This document shows positions 8,180 to 17,033 of a stretch of DNA of 64,000 nucleotides, one piece after another. This DNA is from Dehalococcoidia bacterium. GTDB taxonomy: Bacteria; Chloroflexota; Dehalococcoidia; Lucifugimonadales; Australimonadaceae. The stretch is taken from assembly GCA_022449765.1 (NCBI GenBank), contig JAKUPZ010000009.1:1-64000 (forward strand), given 5' to 3'. The number at the start of each line of letters is the position of its first letter. Positions within the stretch are counted from its first letter, which is position 1. The notes below the pieces were generated by a model. The model had not been told where the DNA came from and did no database searches. It saw nothing but the letters and a program-made list of their open reading frames with translations. Both the position numbers and the translations under genes were made by a program.

Positions 8180-9440
8180 CCCTGTCTGGTGGCCGGGAAA
8201 AAAATACGCAAGCGCTACCTAGAAACGAAACTAAGGAAAATCCAACAAGCGCGAAAAAATAACTTTCAAAAGTGTCATAAGCAACAGCCGCAACTACAGG
8301 TCCTAAAGCCTGTGCAATTGTCTGAAATGCAGTAACTACTCCGCTTATACTACCTAATCTACCGCGACCAAAATAATCAGCAAAAATAATCTTCTGTAAT
8401 GTCATTTGCCCAGTTAGAACGACTCCCCAAAATACTGCCCAAGCAAATGCAAGCCAAATCGCATTAGCTGCGCCCAAAAGAGCAAAAGCACCCACGCCTA
8501 TTAAGGCTGTATCCAATGTAAGGCTACGGCGTGCACCGAATCGATCCGCAGCATAGCCCCAGATTACTGCGCCCAAAACTCCACTTGATGCATAGCACGC
8601 AAGTACAAGCACTGCTAATGATGATGAAAAGCCATGATCCATAAAGAAAGGGATCATATGCAATGTGACTCCCGTCCTGATCAACCAGGTCGTGCAAATA
8701 GAAGCAATAAGCAGATAATAAGAAGGTATTCGCTTAGCCTCATGAAAACCCAAGGAAATCTGAGGTTCTCTGAGGTCTGCTGCAGGCACCGAATTACCCT
8801 CTTGCACCTTTGGAATTACTCCATCAGGGAGCAATCCCAGATCCTCGGGCTGCCTTCTCATGAATATAATTGCTGGGAAAAATGACAGGATCCATATGAC
8901 TATACCTGCAACCACTGCGGCAACGCGCCAGCCGTAAAGGTTTACCAATAGCTGCACATAAAGAGGGGTAATGGTGGATCCTGCTTGAGAACCAATGCTC
9001 CCAAACGCAACTGCGCGCCCTCTTTTTTCAATGAACCATTTGGGGATGATTATTCCTAAGGCTACTCCCGTTACTCCATTCGACATCATGCGTGCGATGG
9101 TCTGTAGAGCATAAAATTCCCATAGCGTTGTGATCCAGTTCATCAGGACAAACGCTGCGCCCACTAAACCAAATGCAATTCCAAGAGCAACTCTTGGACC
9201 AAATCTATCAATCAATGGACCTACGAAAAGAGCTATTGCTCCCCCAAGTAAGGAACCGAGAGACATTGCCCCTGCAAACTGAGTTCGTGTCCAACCAAAT
9301 TCCGCATTCATTGGCGCAAGGAAAACACTCAACACATTGAATGTCTCTGTGCTCTGAGTAAACATACCCAAAGCAGTCACAATGATAATCACCCAGCCGT
9401 AGTAAAACCGGGGCTGATTGTTTGTATTTTTTTTATTCAA
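8169..9440 (-). CDS. MFS transporter, oxalate/formate-antiporter (MCT-like) type
   Basis: 423 residues with about 12 hydrophobic segments. The N-terminus RFYYGWVIIIVTALGMF is typical of the OFA/MCT-like MFS group, and there is a cytoplasmic loop around residue 200 (DLGLLPDG). By family these carry small carboxylates. A homologous carrier with the same FYGWVVV start and GLLPDGE loop is at 53182. The gene overlaps the convergent unknown gene by 11 bp, and follows the Lys-rich membrane protein gene at 9445 by only 4 bp, so those two are probably cotranscribed. Substrate unknown, perhaps an acid handled by the neighbouring oxygenases. Confidence 0.85.
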   Translation of the reverse strand: MNKKNTNNQPRFYYGWVIIIVTALGMFTQSTETFNVLSVFLAPMNAEFGWTRTQFAGAMSLGSLLGGAIALFVGPLIDRFGPRVALGIAFGLVGAAFVLMNWITTLWEFYALQTIARMMSNGVTGVALGIIIPKWFIEKRGRAVAFGSIGSQAGSTITPLYVQLLVNLYGWRVAAVVAGIVIWILSFFPAIIFMRRQPEDLGLLPDGVIPKVQEGNSVPAADLREPQISLGFHEAKRIPSYYLLIASICTTWLIRTGVTLHMIPFFMDHGFSSSLAVLVLACYASSGVLGAVIWGYAADRFGARRSLTLDTALIGVGAFALLGAANAIWLAFAWAVFWGVVLTGQMTLQKIIFADYFGRGRLGSISGVVTAFQTIAQALGPVVAAVAYDTFESYFFALVGFSLVSFLGSACVFFSRPPDRANG

Positions 9441-9444
9441 TAAA

Positions 9445-9978
9445 TTACTTGTGTAAGGCTAACTTCTTATCAGCCTGCTCTCGAGTTAGTTTCCCTGCAT
9501 CAACCATTGATTTGTATTTTTTAGTAAGCAAAGCAAGCTTCTCGTCTGCCTGAATCTGCGTAAGCTTTCCTGCCGTTACCAGATCGCTTAAGCTCTGGGT
9601 TTTCTTTTTTTGGATGTTTATTTTTTTAGCGTAGGTTTTCTTAGATTTATTAGGTGTTATTTTTCCCTTGGATTTACCTATTTTCTTCCTATCTGCCTTT
9701 TCCTTTTTACCTTTTGGCTCATCCTTAAACTTGTTAACAGTGATTTGAGCAGCTCTATTATTTCTCTGAGCCCTGTTTCTAAAAGGTCTTTCCATTTTCG
9801 GGGAAGCGCTTGGGCTTTGCTGAGCATCTATGCGATCTCTACGTACTAGAGGCGCATTTGAGGAGTTCTGCTCGTCCTTCGATTGCATAGCAAATACTAC
9901 CGCGAAAGTGGAAATTCCCAGGGAAATTATTACTAGTACTAATAGACCAATCGTCCAAATTCGAAAATTACTTGCCAT
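9445..9978 (-). CDS. Lys-rich single-span membrane protein with two C-terminal AGKLT..QAD repeats
   Basis: 177 residues, family not recognised with certainty. One N-terminal transmembrane segment (about residues 7-31), then a charged low-complexity region very rich in Lys (about 75-130, many KK and KSK), then two copies of a short helical repeat: LVTAGKLTQIQADEKLAL and MVDAGKLTREQADKKLAL. The repeat resembles the Gly-Lys-Ile-Thr-x-x-x-Ala-Asp motif of DUF2680-like secreted proteins. Topology suggests the basic part is outside the membrane, where it could bind polyanions or the cell surface. It lies 4 bp upstream of the MFS gene in the same direction. Confidence 0.7.
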   Translation of the reverse strand: MASNFRIWTIGLLVLVIISLGISTFAVVFAMQSKDEQNSSNAPLVRRDRIDAQQSPSASPKMERPFRNRAQRNNRAAQITVNKFKDEPKGKKEKADRKKIGKSKGKITPNKSKKTYAKKINIQKKKTQSLSDLVTAGKLTQIQADEKLALLTKKYKSMVDAGKLTREQADKKLALHK

Positions 9979-10012
9979 GTCGTTAAATTACCAGTCTCTT
10001 ACAAATTAGTCA

Positions 10013-10972
10013 CTAAACGATATACCCGCATTCCTTATAATAATCTTGCGCACCCTCATGGATCGGAGCGCCAGTAAAAGATTCGTTCCATTGTTTCTCA
10101 ATAGGCCCGGTCAAAGAGGACCAGTATTTGGTCGTCGTCACTGGTAATCCGCCAGCTTCACCGTTGTCGTAGTCCAGCTGAATTGACGTAAGCTCAATAT
10201 CGCGCTTTTTTTTATCTATTGCTTTTGCCAAGTAATATGCGATTTCAGAATCCAAATCTGCACGGCATGTGACGACAATGTGGGAGTCGTCAAGCGCAAG
10301 TAAATTACTTTCAATGCTTGCCACGAATCCAGAAGGAGTAATTTGACGCCTTAATCCTTTTGACTCCAGACGCTGCATTACGGTTTCATCTATTCCCAGA
10401 AACTTGTATCCGCGTGAACCCACCCATGGCCATGCTGAAAAATCGTAAGCGCTTCCATCACCCCAGAGCCCATCCAATTGATTTGCTTCAAAGCGTTTTT
10501 TTGCTTCTGCTGCTGTATGTTCAATCCGGCGCACCGAGCCGCCCCACTTTTCAATGTCTGCATAGGAAAAGCCATATTCATTTAGCACAGCTTCGCCACC
10601 GCTTCCAGCAATATGTAATGCTGGCTTTTTTTCAGCAATCTGCGCAAATGATGTTATTCCTGTCCAGGGAGCCATGGAAAACAGAAATCTATCCTCTTGA
10701 GGAAGCCAGGCGATTGTGCGTAACCATTCATCCGGAGATGCGCCTGCGTATAACCCTTCTCCAGAAAACCGATGTTCATTCACTACCCATTTTGAAAAAA
10801 TCACATCTACTGCACCTTGCGAAAGCGCACTGTAACCCCCTGGTCCTAAAACATGTGCAGAAGCTTTTATATCCATAAATTCACTCAACCCCCTACCAAT
10901 GGCCTGTGTAAAGCGGAATTGAGTGGACCATGATGTTCCAAATTTTATTTCTCTCGGTTCAGATTTAGTCAT
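10013..10972 (-). CDS. TAXI/NMT1-like solute-binding protein without signal peptide
   Basis: 319 residues similar in layout to TRAP-TAXI receptor proteins: IKFGTSWSTQFRFTQAIGRGLSEF at the N-terminus, GGYSALSQGAVDV, and a C-terminal half with LAKAIDKKK. These normally are secreted and hand substrate to a TRAP permease. Here no signal peptide is present, and an in-frame TAA five codons upstream of the ATG rules out a longer secreted form. No TRAP DctM/DctQ genes are adjacent. It may be a cytoplasmic ligand-binding protein or one exported otherwise. Divergent from the small gene at 11060. Confidence 0.72.
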   Translation of the reverse strand: MTKSEPREIKFGTSWSTQFRFTQAIGRGLSEFMDIKASAHVLGPGGYSALSQGAVDVIFSKWVVNEHRFSGEGLYAGASPDEWLRTIAWLPQEDRFLFSMAPWTGITSFAQIAEKKPALHIAGSGGEAVLNEYGFSYADIEKWGGSVRRIEHTAAEAKKRFEANQLDGLWGDGSAYDFSAWPWVGSRGYKFLGIDETVMQRLESKGLRRQITPSGFVASIESNLLALDDSHIVVTCRADLDSEIAYYLAKAIDKKKRDIELTSIQLDYDNGEAGGLPVTTTKYWSSLTGPIEKQWNESFTGAPIHEGAQDYYKECGYIV

Positions 10973-11024
10973 ATATATATTCTCTTACTTACTGATGATT
11001 TACGAATAAATTTTGCCAATATTC

Positions 11025-11059
11025 ATGACATAGTACATGCCAATTAGTATCCTATAAAT
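11025..11059 (+). promoter_or_regulatory. Promoter giving a probable leaderless mRNA for the 55-residue gene
   Basis: ATGACA (11025-11030, one mismatch to TTGACA), a 17-bp spacer, TATCCT (11048-11053), then exactly 6 nt to the ATG at 11060. No Shine-Dalgarno is visible. The predicted transcription start coincides with the start codon. Confidence 0.5.
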
Positions 11060-11227
11060 ATGTCCAAAAAATCACCGCGTATACCAAAAGACACGAAACC
11101 TGTTGAGGACGACCGTACTCAACTTGATATTCGTGAGTACGGCCGCTTCAGAAAAGAAGAGGACTACAAGCCCACTGATCCACCTGACTATGAAAGCAAG
11201 ATCCATGGGAGCACTCGCAGGATTTAG
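11060..11227 (+). CDS. Small charged protein, 55 residues
   Basis: Not recognised. It reads MSKKSPRIPKDTKP... and ends ...ESKIHGSTRRI. It is highly charged, Pro- and Asp/Glu-rich, without hydrophobic segments or Cys, so probably intrinsically disordered and cytoplasmic. A good promoter places transcription start at its ATG, which supports it being real. The large RND protein gene begins 24 bp after its stop on the same strand, so it may be the first gene of that transcript. Confidence 0.6.
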   Translation: MSKKSPRIPKDTKPVEDDRTQLDIREYGRFRKEEDYKPTDPPDYESKIHGSTRRI

Positions 11228-11251
11228 TCCTATCACTATTAAGAGGCAAGT

Positions 11252-14041
11252 TTGAAGCAGATATTTGCAAATTTTATTGAACGGCGTTCAGGTCTCCTTA
11301 TTGCTGCTTTTTTTACAGCAACCTTATTTCTATCTATACCTGTTGCGACACAAGGCTCTCCAGATTCTGCCTCTACTGAACCTGATGGAGAAGCATTCGA
11401 TCTTCGCGATGACATTGCCTCAAAGCTCGCCTCCCCTATATTTCCCATCGCCTATATTGCTGAATCAAAAAATGGTGACGTTCTTACCAAAGATTCTTTG
11501 TTGACATTATTTCGTGCTGAGGAAGAATTGCGACAAAAAGATGAGCAAGGCCTACTCGCAGTCAATGGGCTGCCGAATAACTCCTACTTAATCAAGTCTT
11601 TCAGTGTTCAGTCGAATTCTGAATATTATGGTGTGAGCACCATCGCAGATATGGCTAACCAGGTCCTTCAAACCCACCCTCTTCTAGGTACAAACCTAGA
11701 AACGGCGTCTGAGGAGCAGGTTAAATTTGCAATCCATTTTCTCCTTGCCAATCCTTTAACATCTTCCCTTCAAAGCCAGCTTTCAACAAAAGCAACTAGG
11801 GAAACCCGTACCGTACTAGGGGAGAACATTGATTGGTGGATTTCACCTGCAATCAATTTTGTCGTAGTTGCAGATAACAAGCTACTGGGAGGCGAAAACA
11901 CGCGCAGTGCAGGTTCCCTTTCCAGTGACGAAACCACGCTAACCAAGGAGCATTTTGCCCGTAATATCCAGTCAATCTTGCGGGTAGACCAAACACACTA
12001 TCAAGTCTGGGGGTTGGCGATAGACCAAAACCTAGAAGCTGAAGACGAGGGCTCTACAGCAGGCATTTTTATAACTCTGACTGTTATTGCCGCCCTGGGC
12101 GTTGTGGGTATCTCTCTTCGAACATATTGGGCAACGGCCTTAGTAGCCATGGGTATTGGGTTTTTAATGATTTGGCTCAAAGGGCTAAGTACACTACTCG
12201 GCATCAAGGGTGGGTTAATCATTGAATTTATCGTACCCATTGCGATGGTTTCCCTAGGAGTGGATTTCGCTGTGCATGCAGTCAGGCGTTATCGAGAAGA
12301 ACGCCTAAACGGTTATGCGCCACGCATGGCACTGCGCATTGGGTTCGCGGGCGTACTCAGCGCACTCGCACTTGCAATGGCAAGCGATGGGATAGCATTT
12401 TTATCAAACGTTCCATCAGGCATAGAAGCTGTAACGCACTTTGGGCTTTCTGCAGGGATAGCCGTTTTTTCTTCCTTTATTGTTCTCGGCATAATTGTCC
12501 CTTTGATACTGATGCGTATTGAAAATCTTGGGCAAAGATCCACCATTCCTAATGCAGCGCTATCCAAAGTCCTGTTTTGGTCAGGACTAATAGGGGTGAT
12601 CACCACAACTGGATTTGCGGTGATACTCACGGTTGCATTAAATATTCAGATTGGAGTGTTAGTGCTTTTCGGAGTAGCCATCATCTTCATAGGCATCCCT
12701 TTGCTTGTTACCAAACGAGATGGTGTACCTTCAGATGAATCTAGCAAATTTCATAAAAAGCGACCCCTTATTGAACGGCTTCTTCCGAAGATTGTTCTGG
12801 TGCTTGCCGAATACAAATATTTCACGCTGCTTCTCACTCTTATCGTTACAGCGCTAAGCATATTTACAGCTCTAAAATTAGAAGCGACATTCGACGTAAA
12901 GGATTTTTTTGAAAATGATTCGGACTTTGTTGTTGGATTAGATAAGCTTGATGAACATGTCGGGGATCGCTCGGGCGAGGGTGGAATAGTTTATATTCGC
13001 GGAGATCTAACTGACCCGGAAGCACTCGTAATGATTGATGAACTAATGTCAAAATTAGGCAGCAATCCCTACGTAGGAAAAGAAGCTGATGGCACTCCAA
13101 GTATTTTCCATAGAAACGTGATCAGCATGGTCAAGCGTATCTCCTTGGATCCTGTGGTTTTTGAAAAAATTACCGGTCAGCAAATTATCGACAACAACAA
13201 TGACGCAATTCCCGACTCAAAAGAACAGATCAAAGCCATCTTTGATTTCATTCGGCTTAACGGGGTGCCGCTAAATCAAGATGTTCTGGTCTACACCGTA
13301 GAAGATGTCAGCACCTCTTTCTTCCATGACCCCAGTGGCTCCGAAGAAAATGTTGCGACACTCATAGTCGGCATTCCGGGTACAAGGGAGCAAGCCGTAG
13401 TGCAGGAGGCAGAGATCTCATTATCGAAAGATTTGGAGTTTTTGGCAGCCAATGTATCCATATCAAAAGTGGGGCTTACAGGAGCACCTTTCACCAGAAA
13501 TGCAGAGCTTACAGCTAGCACTAATGCATTAAGAACATCTTTGCCAATAGCTGTAATTGGCACATTAATTTTTCTTATTCTCAGCATGCGATCATTCAGG
13601 TTTGCTGTTGTCACAGTTATCCCTGTAATACTTGTAGCATCCTGGCTTTATGCGCTCATGTACCTTTTAGGCTTTGCCTTGAACCTTGTTACAGCGACGA
13701 TTGGAGCCTTATCAGTAGGTGTCGGAATCGATTACTCCATACATATGACAGAGCGCTATCGTGAGGAAATGACTCGTTCTTCAAGCAAGTTAGCAGCCAT
13801 CGAATATGCCGCAAAAGAGACTGGCTCAGCATTATTAGCATCTGCAGGTTCCAGTATCGTTGGCTTTACTATCATGGGGTTTGCACCAATGCCTTTGTTC
13901 TCGTCTTACGGTATTTTGACAGCGATAATGATTTTCTTAGCACTTGCTGCGGCACTAGTCGTCCTCCCATCACTCCTAATAATAGCTACTGGTTCTCAAT
14001 ATTCGTCCTCAGAAACAACAATTGACGCCCGCCTAAACTAA
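11252..14041 (+). CDS. RND/MMPL superfamily transporter (patched/SSD-like)
   Basis: 929 residues with two repeats of the RND permease unit. There is an N-terminal membrane anchor (about 13-32), a large extracytoplasmic domain, five to six spans at about 270-490, a second external domain, and a second membrane block at about 755-915. Each block has the conserved acidic fourth span with GVDFAVHAVRRYREE and GVGIDYSIHMTERYREE, matching the proton-relay Asp of MMPL/hopanoid-type exporters. Start is a TTG with AGAGG upstream. Such proteins export lipids or hydrophobic molecules using the proton gradient. Followed 48 bp later by the bicupin gene. Cargo unknown. Confidence 0.85.
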   Translation: MKQIFANFIERRSGLLIAAFFTATLFLSIPVATQGSPDSASTEPDGEAFDLRDDIASKLASPIFPIAYIAESKNGDVLTKDSLLTLFRAEEELRQKDEQGLLAVNGLPNNSYLIKSFSVQSNSEYYGVSTIADMANQVLQTHPLLGTNLETASEEQVKFAIHFLLANPLTSSLQSQLSTKATRETRTVLGENIDWWISPAINFVVVADNKLLGGENTRSAGSLSSDETTLTKEHFARNIQSILRVDQTHYQVWGLAIDQNLEAEDEGSTAGIFITLTVIAALGVVGISLRTYWATALVAMGIGFLMIWLKGLSTLLGIKGGLIIEFIVPIAMVSLGVDFAVHAVRRYREERLNGYAPRMALRIGFAGVLSALALAMASDGIAFLSNVPSGIEAVTHFGLSAGIAVFSSFIVLGIIVPLILMRIENLGQRSTIPNAALSKVLFWSGLIGVITTTGFAVILTVALNIQIGVLVLFGVAIIFIGIPLLVTKRDGVPSDESSKFHKKRPLIERLLPKIVLVLAEYKYFTLLLTLIVTALSIFTALKLEATFDVKDFFENDSDFVVGLDKLDEHVGDRSGEGGIVYIRGDLTDPEALVMIDELMSKLGSNPYVGKEADGTPSIFHRNVISMVKRISLDPVVFEKITGQQIIDNNNDAIPDSKEQIKAIFDFIRLNGVPLNQDVLVYTVEDVSTSFFHDPSGSEENVATLIVGIPGTREQAVVQEAEISLSKDLEFLAANVSISKVGLTGAPFTRNAELTASTNALRTSLPIAVIGTLIFLILSMRSFRFAVVTVIPVILVASWLYALMYLLGFALNLVTATIGALSVGVGIDYSIHMTERYREEMTRSSSKLAAIEYAAKETGSALLASAGSSIVGFTIMGFAPMPLFSSYGILTAIMIFLALAAALVVLPSLLIIATGSQYSSSETTIDARLN

Positions 14042-14089
14042 ATATAACGTCTGCGTATATATCTCTTAGATTCTTTGGGAGGAGAAACT

Positions 14090-15265
14090 ATGACAACAAA
14101 TAACGACCCGGCTCAAGTTCCAGTATTTGAGCGTATCGACAGCTACGAAGAGTGGAAAAGAGATGAGGGTGTCAAATTACACGGAGGGCTATACATAAAA
14201 GACTTGTATAGCTTGGAGTTGGATTACTGGCCAAGAAAAGGCGTTAATGGAGCAGTAGTCTATCTTGATGGAGATGAAGATACTGACGAGCATGTCATCG
14301 AAATAGGTCCAGCAGGGAAAACAAACCCCGAGCACCACATGTACAACGAAGTCATTTACGTCCTTAGCGGGCGAGGAGCTACTTCGGTATGGTATGACGA
14401 ATCAAAGAAGCAAACATTCGAATGGGCTGAAGGTGCCTACTTCTCCATACCAATGAATGCTACCTTCCAGCATTTCAATGGAAGCGGTTCAGAACCAACA
14501 CGCATGGTTTCAGTAACCACCTTGCCAGGTGTATTAAGAAAGTTCATTACCCCAGACTTTATCTGGAATAACCCTTACGTTTTCCCTGATCGTCTCAATA
14601 CGGAAGAAGGATGGGCTTCGGGTTCCGGCTCAATGTACAAAGGGCGTATTTGGGAAACTAATTTTCTTCCTGATGCGGCGAACATGCCTATGCCAGAATG
14701 GCACGAGAGAGGAGCAGGCGGAACTAACATAATGCTTTCTCTTGCTGATAACACAGTTGCTTCTCACATTTCCGAATTCCCAGTAGGAACTTATAAAAAA
14801 GCACATCGGCATGGGCCAGGCGCTCACCTCCTAATCACCGGCGGCGTTGGCTTTGCTCTTGTTTGGAAAAATGAAGACATGTCTGATCTTGTGAAGGCAG
14901 ACTGGCAAAGAGGAAGCCTCTATCTTCCTACGCAGGATGCAGATAATGAATATTTCCATCAGCATTTCAATGTTGGAACCACGCCTGCACGATATATCAA
15001 TATGAGCCCCGCCAATTCTCGAAAATATGCAGTAAGGCGAGGAAGTAACGATATCTCTAAGCAAGGTGAAATCCGCGCGATGGTCAGCATCAAAGAGGGC
15101 GGTATCCAATTAGAGTATGAAGATGAATCACGAAGAGTACATGAGATTTTTGAAGAAGAATTACGTAAGCATGGGCAGGAATGCAGGATGAAAAACTTAA
15201 TCCCCTATTGCACTGGAGTTGAAGGACCCCAGAACAAGAAAGGTGCTCTTAAGGCTTGGGATTAA
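14090..15265 (+). CDS. Bicupin protein, possibly a dioxygenase
   Basis: 391 residues from the ATG at 14090, chosen for the strong GGGAGGAGAAACT before it. Two cupin domains are visible: the first with EHHMYNEVIYVLSGRG (about residues 80-100), the second with AHRHGPGAHLLITGG (about 238-255). The His/Glu spacing fits metal-binding cupins, and the two-domain length is like gentisate or hydroxynaphthoate dioxygenases. The second domain retains HRH. No signal peptide. It lies downstream of the RND protein and ends just before a bidirectional terminator. Ring-cleaving activity is possible but not proven. Confidence 0.78.
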   Translation: MTTNNDPAQVPVFERIDSYEEWKRDEGVKLHGGLYIKDLYSLELDYWPRKGVNGAVVYLDGDEDTDEHVIEIGPAGKTNPEHHMYNEVIYVLSGRGATSVWYDESKKQTFEWAEGAYFSIPMNATFQHFNGSGSEPTRMVSVTTLPGVLRKFITPDFIWNNPYVFPDRLNTEEGWASGSGSMYKGRIWETNFLPDAANMPMPEWHERGAGGTNIMLSLADNTVASHISEFPVGTYKKAHRHGPGAHLLITGGVGFALVWKNEDMSDLVKADWQRGSLYLPTQDADNEYFHQHFNVGTTPARYINMSPANSRKYAVRRGSNDISKQGEIRAMVSIKEGGIQLEYEDESRRVHEIFEEELRKHGQECRMKNLIPYCTGVEGPQNKKGALKAWD

Positions 15266-15285
15266 TCTTGACTTGATTTCTATAG

Positions 15286-15317
15286 AAAATAAGGACCCGC
15301 TTGGGTCCTTATTTTTT
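15286..15317. terminator. Bidirectional rho-independent terminator
   Basis: A 13-bp perfect stem (15286-15298 with 15303-15315), loop GCTT, is A-rich on the left arm and T-rich on the right, so it works for both the bicupin gene and the convergent ABC-F gene, whose stop codon lies inside the right arm. Confidence 0.88.
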
Positions 15318-16919
15318 GCGTTTTTTCTTACGGGAAGGCTGCGTCACTATAACTGGCTCAATAATTCTGGTGTTCGTACAAGAACCATCTTTGACTTCAT
15401 ATACATGAGTCGCAATCGTATCGAGGATCTCAGGATCATGTGACGCACAAACAATAGTGCCATCATATTTATTCAGTGCGCTAACCAAACTGGTTCGTGT
15501 TGCTCTATCCAAGTGGTTAGTGGGCTCATCCAAAAGCAGGACATTGGTAGGCTGAATGAGAAATTTGGCTAGTGCAACTCTGCTTCGCTCCCCTCCGGAA
15601 AGTACTGATACTGGTTTAAAAACATCATCCCCTTTAAACAAAAATTCTCCGAGAACGGTTCTTACCTTCTCCTCAGTTGCCTCAGTGGCAACTGACTGTA
15701 CTTCTTCCAACACTGTTCGGTCGGGATCGAGGGCTTCATCCTGGTGCTGTTCGTAATACCCTGGGCGAGCTCTTTCAGCCCAGTTCACGCTCCCCTCAAC
15801 CGGATCTACCTGACCCATAGCTAATTTGAGTAGCGTCGATTTACCACTACCGTTAGGTCCCACCAGTACAATTTTCTGCCCTCTCTCTACCATCAAGCTA
15901 GTATCCATAAGAACAAAATCGTCGTCGAATGCAACTGAAACTGAGTCAACTGAAAGTACTTTCTGCTCAACTCTACCGTGTGATTTAATGCTGAATTTTG
16001 CGCCAACTTCTCGACGGGGTGCAGATATACGTTGGACTTTAGCAAGGGCTTTCTCCCGGCTTTTAACCTGGGTAGCTTTGGTTGCCTTTGCCCTGAAACG
16101 ATCAATAAACAATTGCTGAGAAGCCAACTGCCGTTGCTGTCTTGCAGCGGCCTGTTCCTGCTGAACCCTTCGTTTTTCCTTTTGTGCCAAGTATTTCGTG
16201 TAATTGCCAGTATAAGAAACAACGCCCTGGCTTCCGACTTCCAGGACTCTCCCCACTACCTTGTCGAGAAACGAACCATCGTGCGTAACCAAAACCAGCG
16301 TTCCCTCATACATACGTAACTCTCTCGCCAGCCAATCCTGTGCATTCTTGTCCAAATGGTTAGTAGGTTCATCTAATAGCAAATGATCAGGAAGTCTTAC
16401 TAAGGCCTTAGCCAGAGAAATTCGCATCCGCCATCCACCGCTAAATGATCCACATTTTTTAAATCTGTCCGTTTTTTTGAAACCTAGCCCGCTGAGGACT
16501 CGATCGACACGAGCATCGATTTCATACCCATCCAAAGTAGAAAACCGTTCATACAGTTCAACTGACTCTTCAACAAGCCTTGAATCAGCGGAGTCGCCAT
16601 TAGCTAACTCGTCTTCAATTTGCTTGATGCGGTTGGAGACAAATAAGGCATCAGGGAAAGCACTCCACATCTCTTCAACCAAGCCATTATCAGGATCAAA
16701 TCCAGATTCTTGTTTGAGATAACCAAGGGTTCCGTTTCTATGCCCCGCTGAGCCAGAAGATGGGTAATCTTCGCCTCCCAGCATTCGTAGCAAGGTGGTT
16801 TTACCTGCTCCATTAGGGCCCACAAGAGCAGTCCGCTCACCGTCAGCTATATTGAAAGAGACATCTTTGAAAAGATCGAATCCCCCAAATGACTTATTAA
16901 CGTTTTCTGCGAATAACAT
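15309..16919 (-). CDS. ABC-F family ATPase (ribosome-associated translation factor type)
   Basis: 536 residues from the ATG at 16919. A TTG at 16937 is an alternative, but the family normally begins as here with the strand LFAENVNKSFGG. Two ABC domains in tandem, no membrane spans: Walker A GPNGAGKTT and GPNGSGKST, signatures FSGGWRMR and LSGGERSR, and two Walker B LLLDEPTNHLD. The linker between them is Arg/Gln/Lys-rich and helical (about 240-300), as in ABC-F proteins that act in the ribosomal E site. C-terminal tail is basic (RKKKRKK). Function: translation quality control or antibiotic protection. Confidence 0.92.
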   Translation of the reverse strand: MLFAENVNKSFGGFDLFKDVSFNIADGERTALVGPNGAGKTTLLRMLGGEDYPSSGSAGHRNGTLGYLKQESGFDPDNGLVEEMWSAFPDALFVSNRIKQIEDELANGDSADSRLVEESVELYERFSTLDGYEIDARVDRVLSGLGFKKTDRFKKCGSFSGGWRMRISLAKALVRLPDHLLLDEPTNHLDKNAQDWLARELRMYEGTLVLVTHDGSFLDKVVGRVLEVGSQGVVSYTGNYTKYLAQKEKRRVQQEQAAARQQRQLASQQLFIDRFRAKATKATQVKSREKALAKVQRISAPRREVGAKFSIKSHGRVEQKVLSVDSVSVAFDDDFVLMDTSLMVERGQKIVLVGPNGSGKSTLLKLAMGQVDPVEGSVNWAERARPGYYEQHQDEALDPDRTVLEEVQSVATEATEEKVRTVLGEFLFKGDDVFKPVSVLSGGERSRVALAKFLIQPTNVLLLDEPTNHLDRATRTSLVSALNKYDGTIVCASHDPEILDTIATHVYEVKDGSCTNTRIIEPVIVTQPSRKKKRKK

Positions 16920-16963
16920 AGAGAGCCTATTATCCAACTTCTATCTTGAGTATTGAACTCAAA

Positions 16964-17001
16964 ACGATGCCCTCTTGGGATTAATCCGTAGAGGGCGTCG
17001 T
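16964..17001 (-). terminator. Terminator of the YceI-like lipoprotein gene
   Basis: A 12-bp inverted repeat (arms 16964-16975 and 16990-17001, one G-T pair) is followed on the minus strand by TTTT, just downstream of the stop at 17034. Confidence 0.7.
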
Positions 17002-17033
17002 AACAACTTATAGATTTTCTTGATCAACCAAAT

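Noticed and set aside
10013-10972. Missing signal peptide due to wrong start
   Set aside because: An in-frame TAA five codons upstream excludes a longer reading in this sequence.
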